Assembly (NCBI GenBank): GCA_963970005.1
Contig: CAXAMN010005335.1
Span: forward strand, 426,597-490,596
Origin: Durusdinium trenchii
Lineage: Eukaryota > Sar > Dinophyceae > Suessiales > Symbiodiniaceae
Length of the DNA stretch: 64,000 nucleotides
Reading direction: 5' to 3'
Translations under genes and position numbers: made by a program
Notes under the pieces: generated by a model
What the model was told of the DNA's origin: nothing
Database searches by the model: none
What the model saw: only the letters and a program-made list of their open reading frames with translations
In this document: piece after piece, positions 63,505-64,000 of the stretch
Numbering within the stretch: the stretch's first letter is position 1
Layout of the letters: each line of letters begins with the position of its first letter

Positions 63505-64000
63505 ACATTGAGGCGTACCTGAGACGTGTCTAAAAAGTAATATTGAGACGTACCTGGGCTAATTTGTATATAGTATATGTATTGTTGAAGTGTTTTGCCT
63601 AGTGCCTTGGCTCAAACAAGGGAAATTCAGGAATTTGAGCTGGCGCCATGCAGCACTTGAAGATCTATATATACTTGAGAAATATATATATATATGCACA
63701 TAGTGTCTACATGATTCAATCACTGTATAGAGCTCATTTGATGCGAAACACTGTAGCCGGACTGACAGTTAGAATGCCGCCCTAAATCTGTACTATTTGT
63801 GGGGCCGTGCAGGCATTCTAAGTGTAGGAAAATGATTATTGAGGCGTACCTGGGCTAATTTATACATAATATATATGTATTGTTGAAGTGTTTTGCTTAC
63901 TGCCTTGGCTCAAAAGAGGGAATGTCAGGAATTTGAGTTGGCGCCATGCAGCAATTGAAGATCTATATATACTTGAGAAATATATACATATATATATATA
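63505..64000 (+). repeat. Tandem repeat of about 297 bp, nearly two units
   Basis: TACCTGGGCTAATTT at 63551 and 63847, and AGATCTATATATACTTGAGA at 63661 and 63959, set the period at 296-298 bp. The second unit runs off the window. The units contain AGTTAGAATGCC and its inverted copy GGCATTCTAAGT, so each may be a foldback element. Confidence 0.8.

Overview
The window looks like nuclear DNA of a dinoflagellate, most plausibly Symbiodiniaceae-like. Four things point that way. Recognisable genes are cut into exons of 30-130 nt. The splice donors that fit protein frame and phase are often GC or GA rather than GT. The Ty1/copia polyprotein carries GK-rich stretches and an extra methyltransferase-like region of a kind I associate with dinoflagellate elements. 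The remainder is dense with minisatellites, microsatellites and small foldback elements. No ribosomal or prokaryotic operon structure is present. Two runs of ten N (19395-19404, 51434-51443) are assembly gaps, and an exact Illumina P5 oligonucleotide sits at 49439-49467, so part of this scaffold needs checking.

Left part (1-16 kb): about 7.6 kb of mostly unassigned DNA with microsatellites and a strong 23-bp inverted repeat (4404-4477), then scattered exon candidates of unknown genes (7.6-11 kb). A plus-strand voltage-gated cation channel follows (11465-15741); segments S1 to S6 can be read exon by exon, and the last five exons join in perfect phase. Region 16-24 kb is dominated by AT-rich DNA, minisatellites (GCGAAGC-type, GAAGACAC-type, AAAAGGG-type, a 42-bp array), and a degenerate tyrosine-recombinase fragment near 20.2 kb.

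Middle (23.8-46.5 kb): two exons of an unidentified, possibly C2-like gene; a Stowaway-like MITE; a bacterial-type glucokinase gene spread over 28652-38348 in at least ten tiny exons, seven with GC donors; a CCCH zinc-finger gene on the same strand inside one glucokinase intron, containing an intron bounded by 19-bp direct repeats; an EF-hand gene (39301-40796) with one calcium loop split by an intron; several anonymous exons; and an intronless, frameshifted P-loop NTPase pseudogene (45168-46446) that looks retroposed.

Right part: minisatellites and a few exon candidates (46.5-54.6 kb), then a complete, apparently young copia retrotransposon on the minus strand (54614-63445) with 217-bp TG...CA LTRs differing at one base, a 5-bp AATGC target duplication, a TGGTAGC primer-binding site, gag-protease, an intermediate ORF, and a long pol ORF (methyltransferase-like region, integrase, reverse transcriptase, RNase H). 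It inserted into a repeat also present at 63.5-64 kb. Glucokinase would phosphorylate glucose, and the channel and EF-hand protein would serve membrane excitability and calcium sensing, but nothing in the sequence links these genes functionally; they are neighbours, not an operon.
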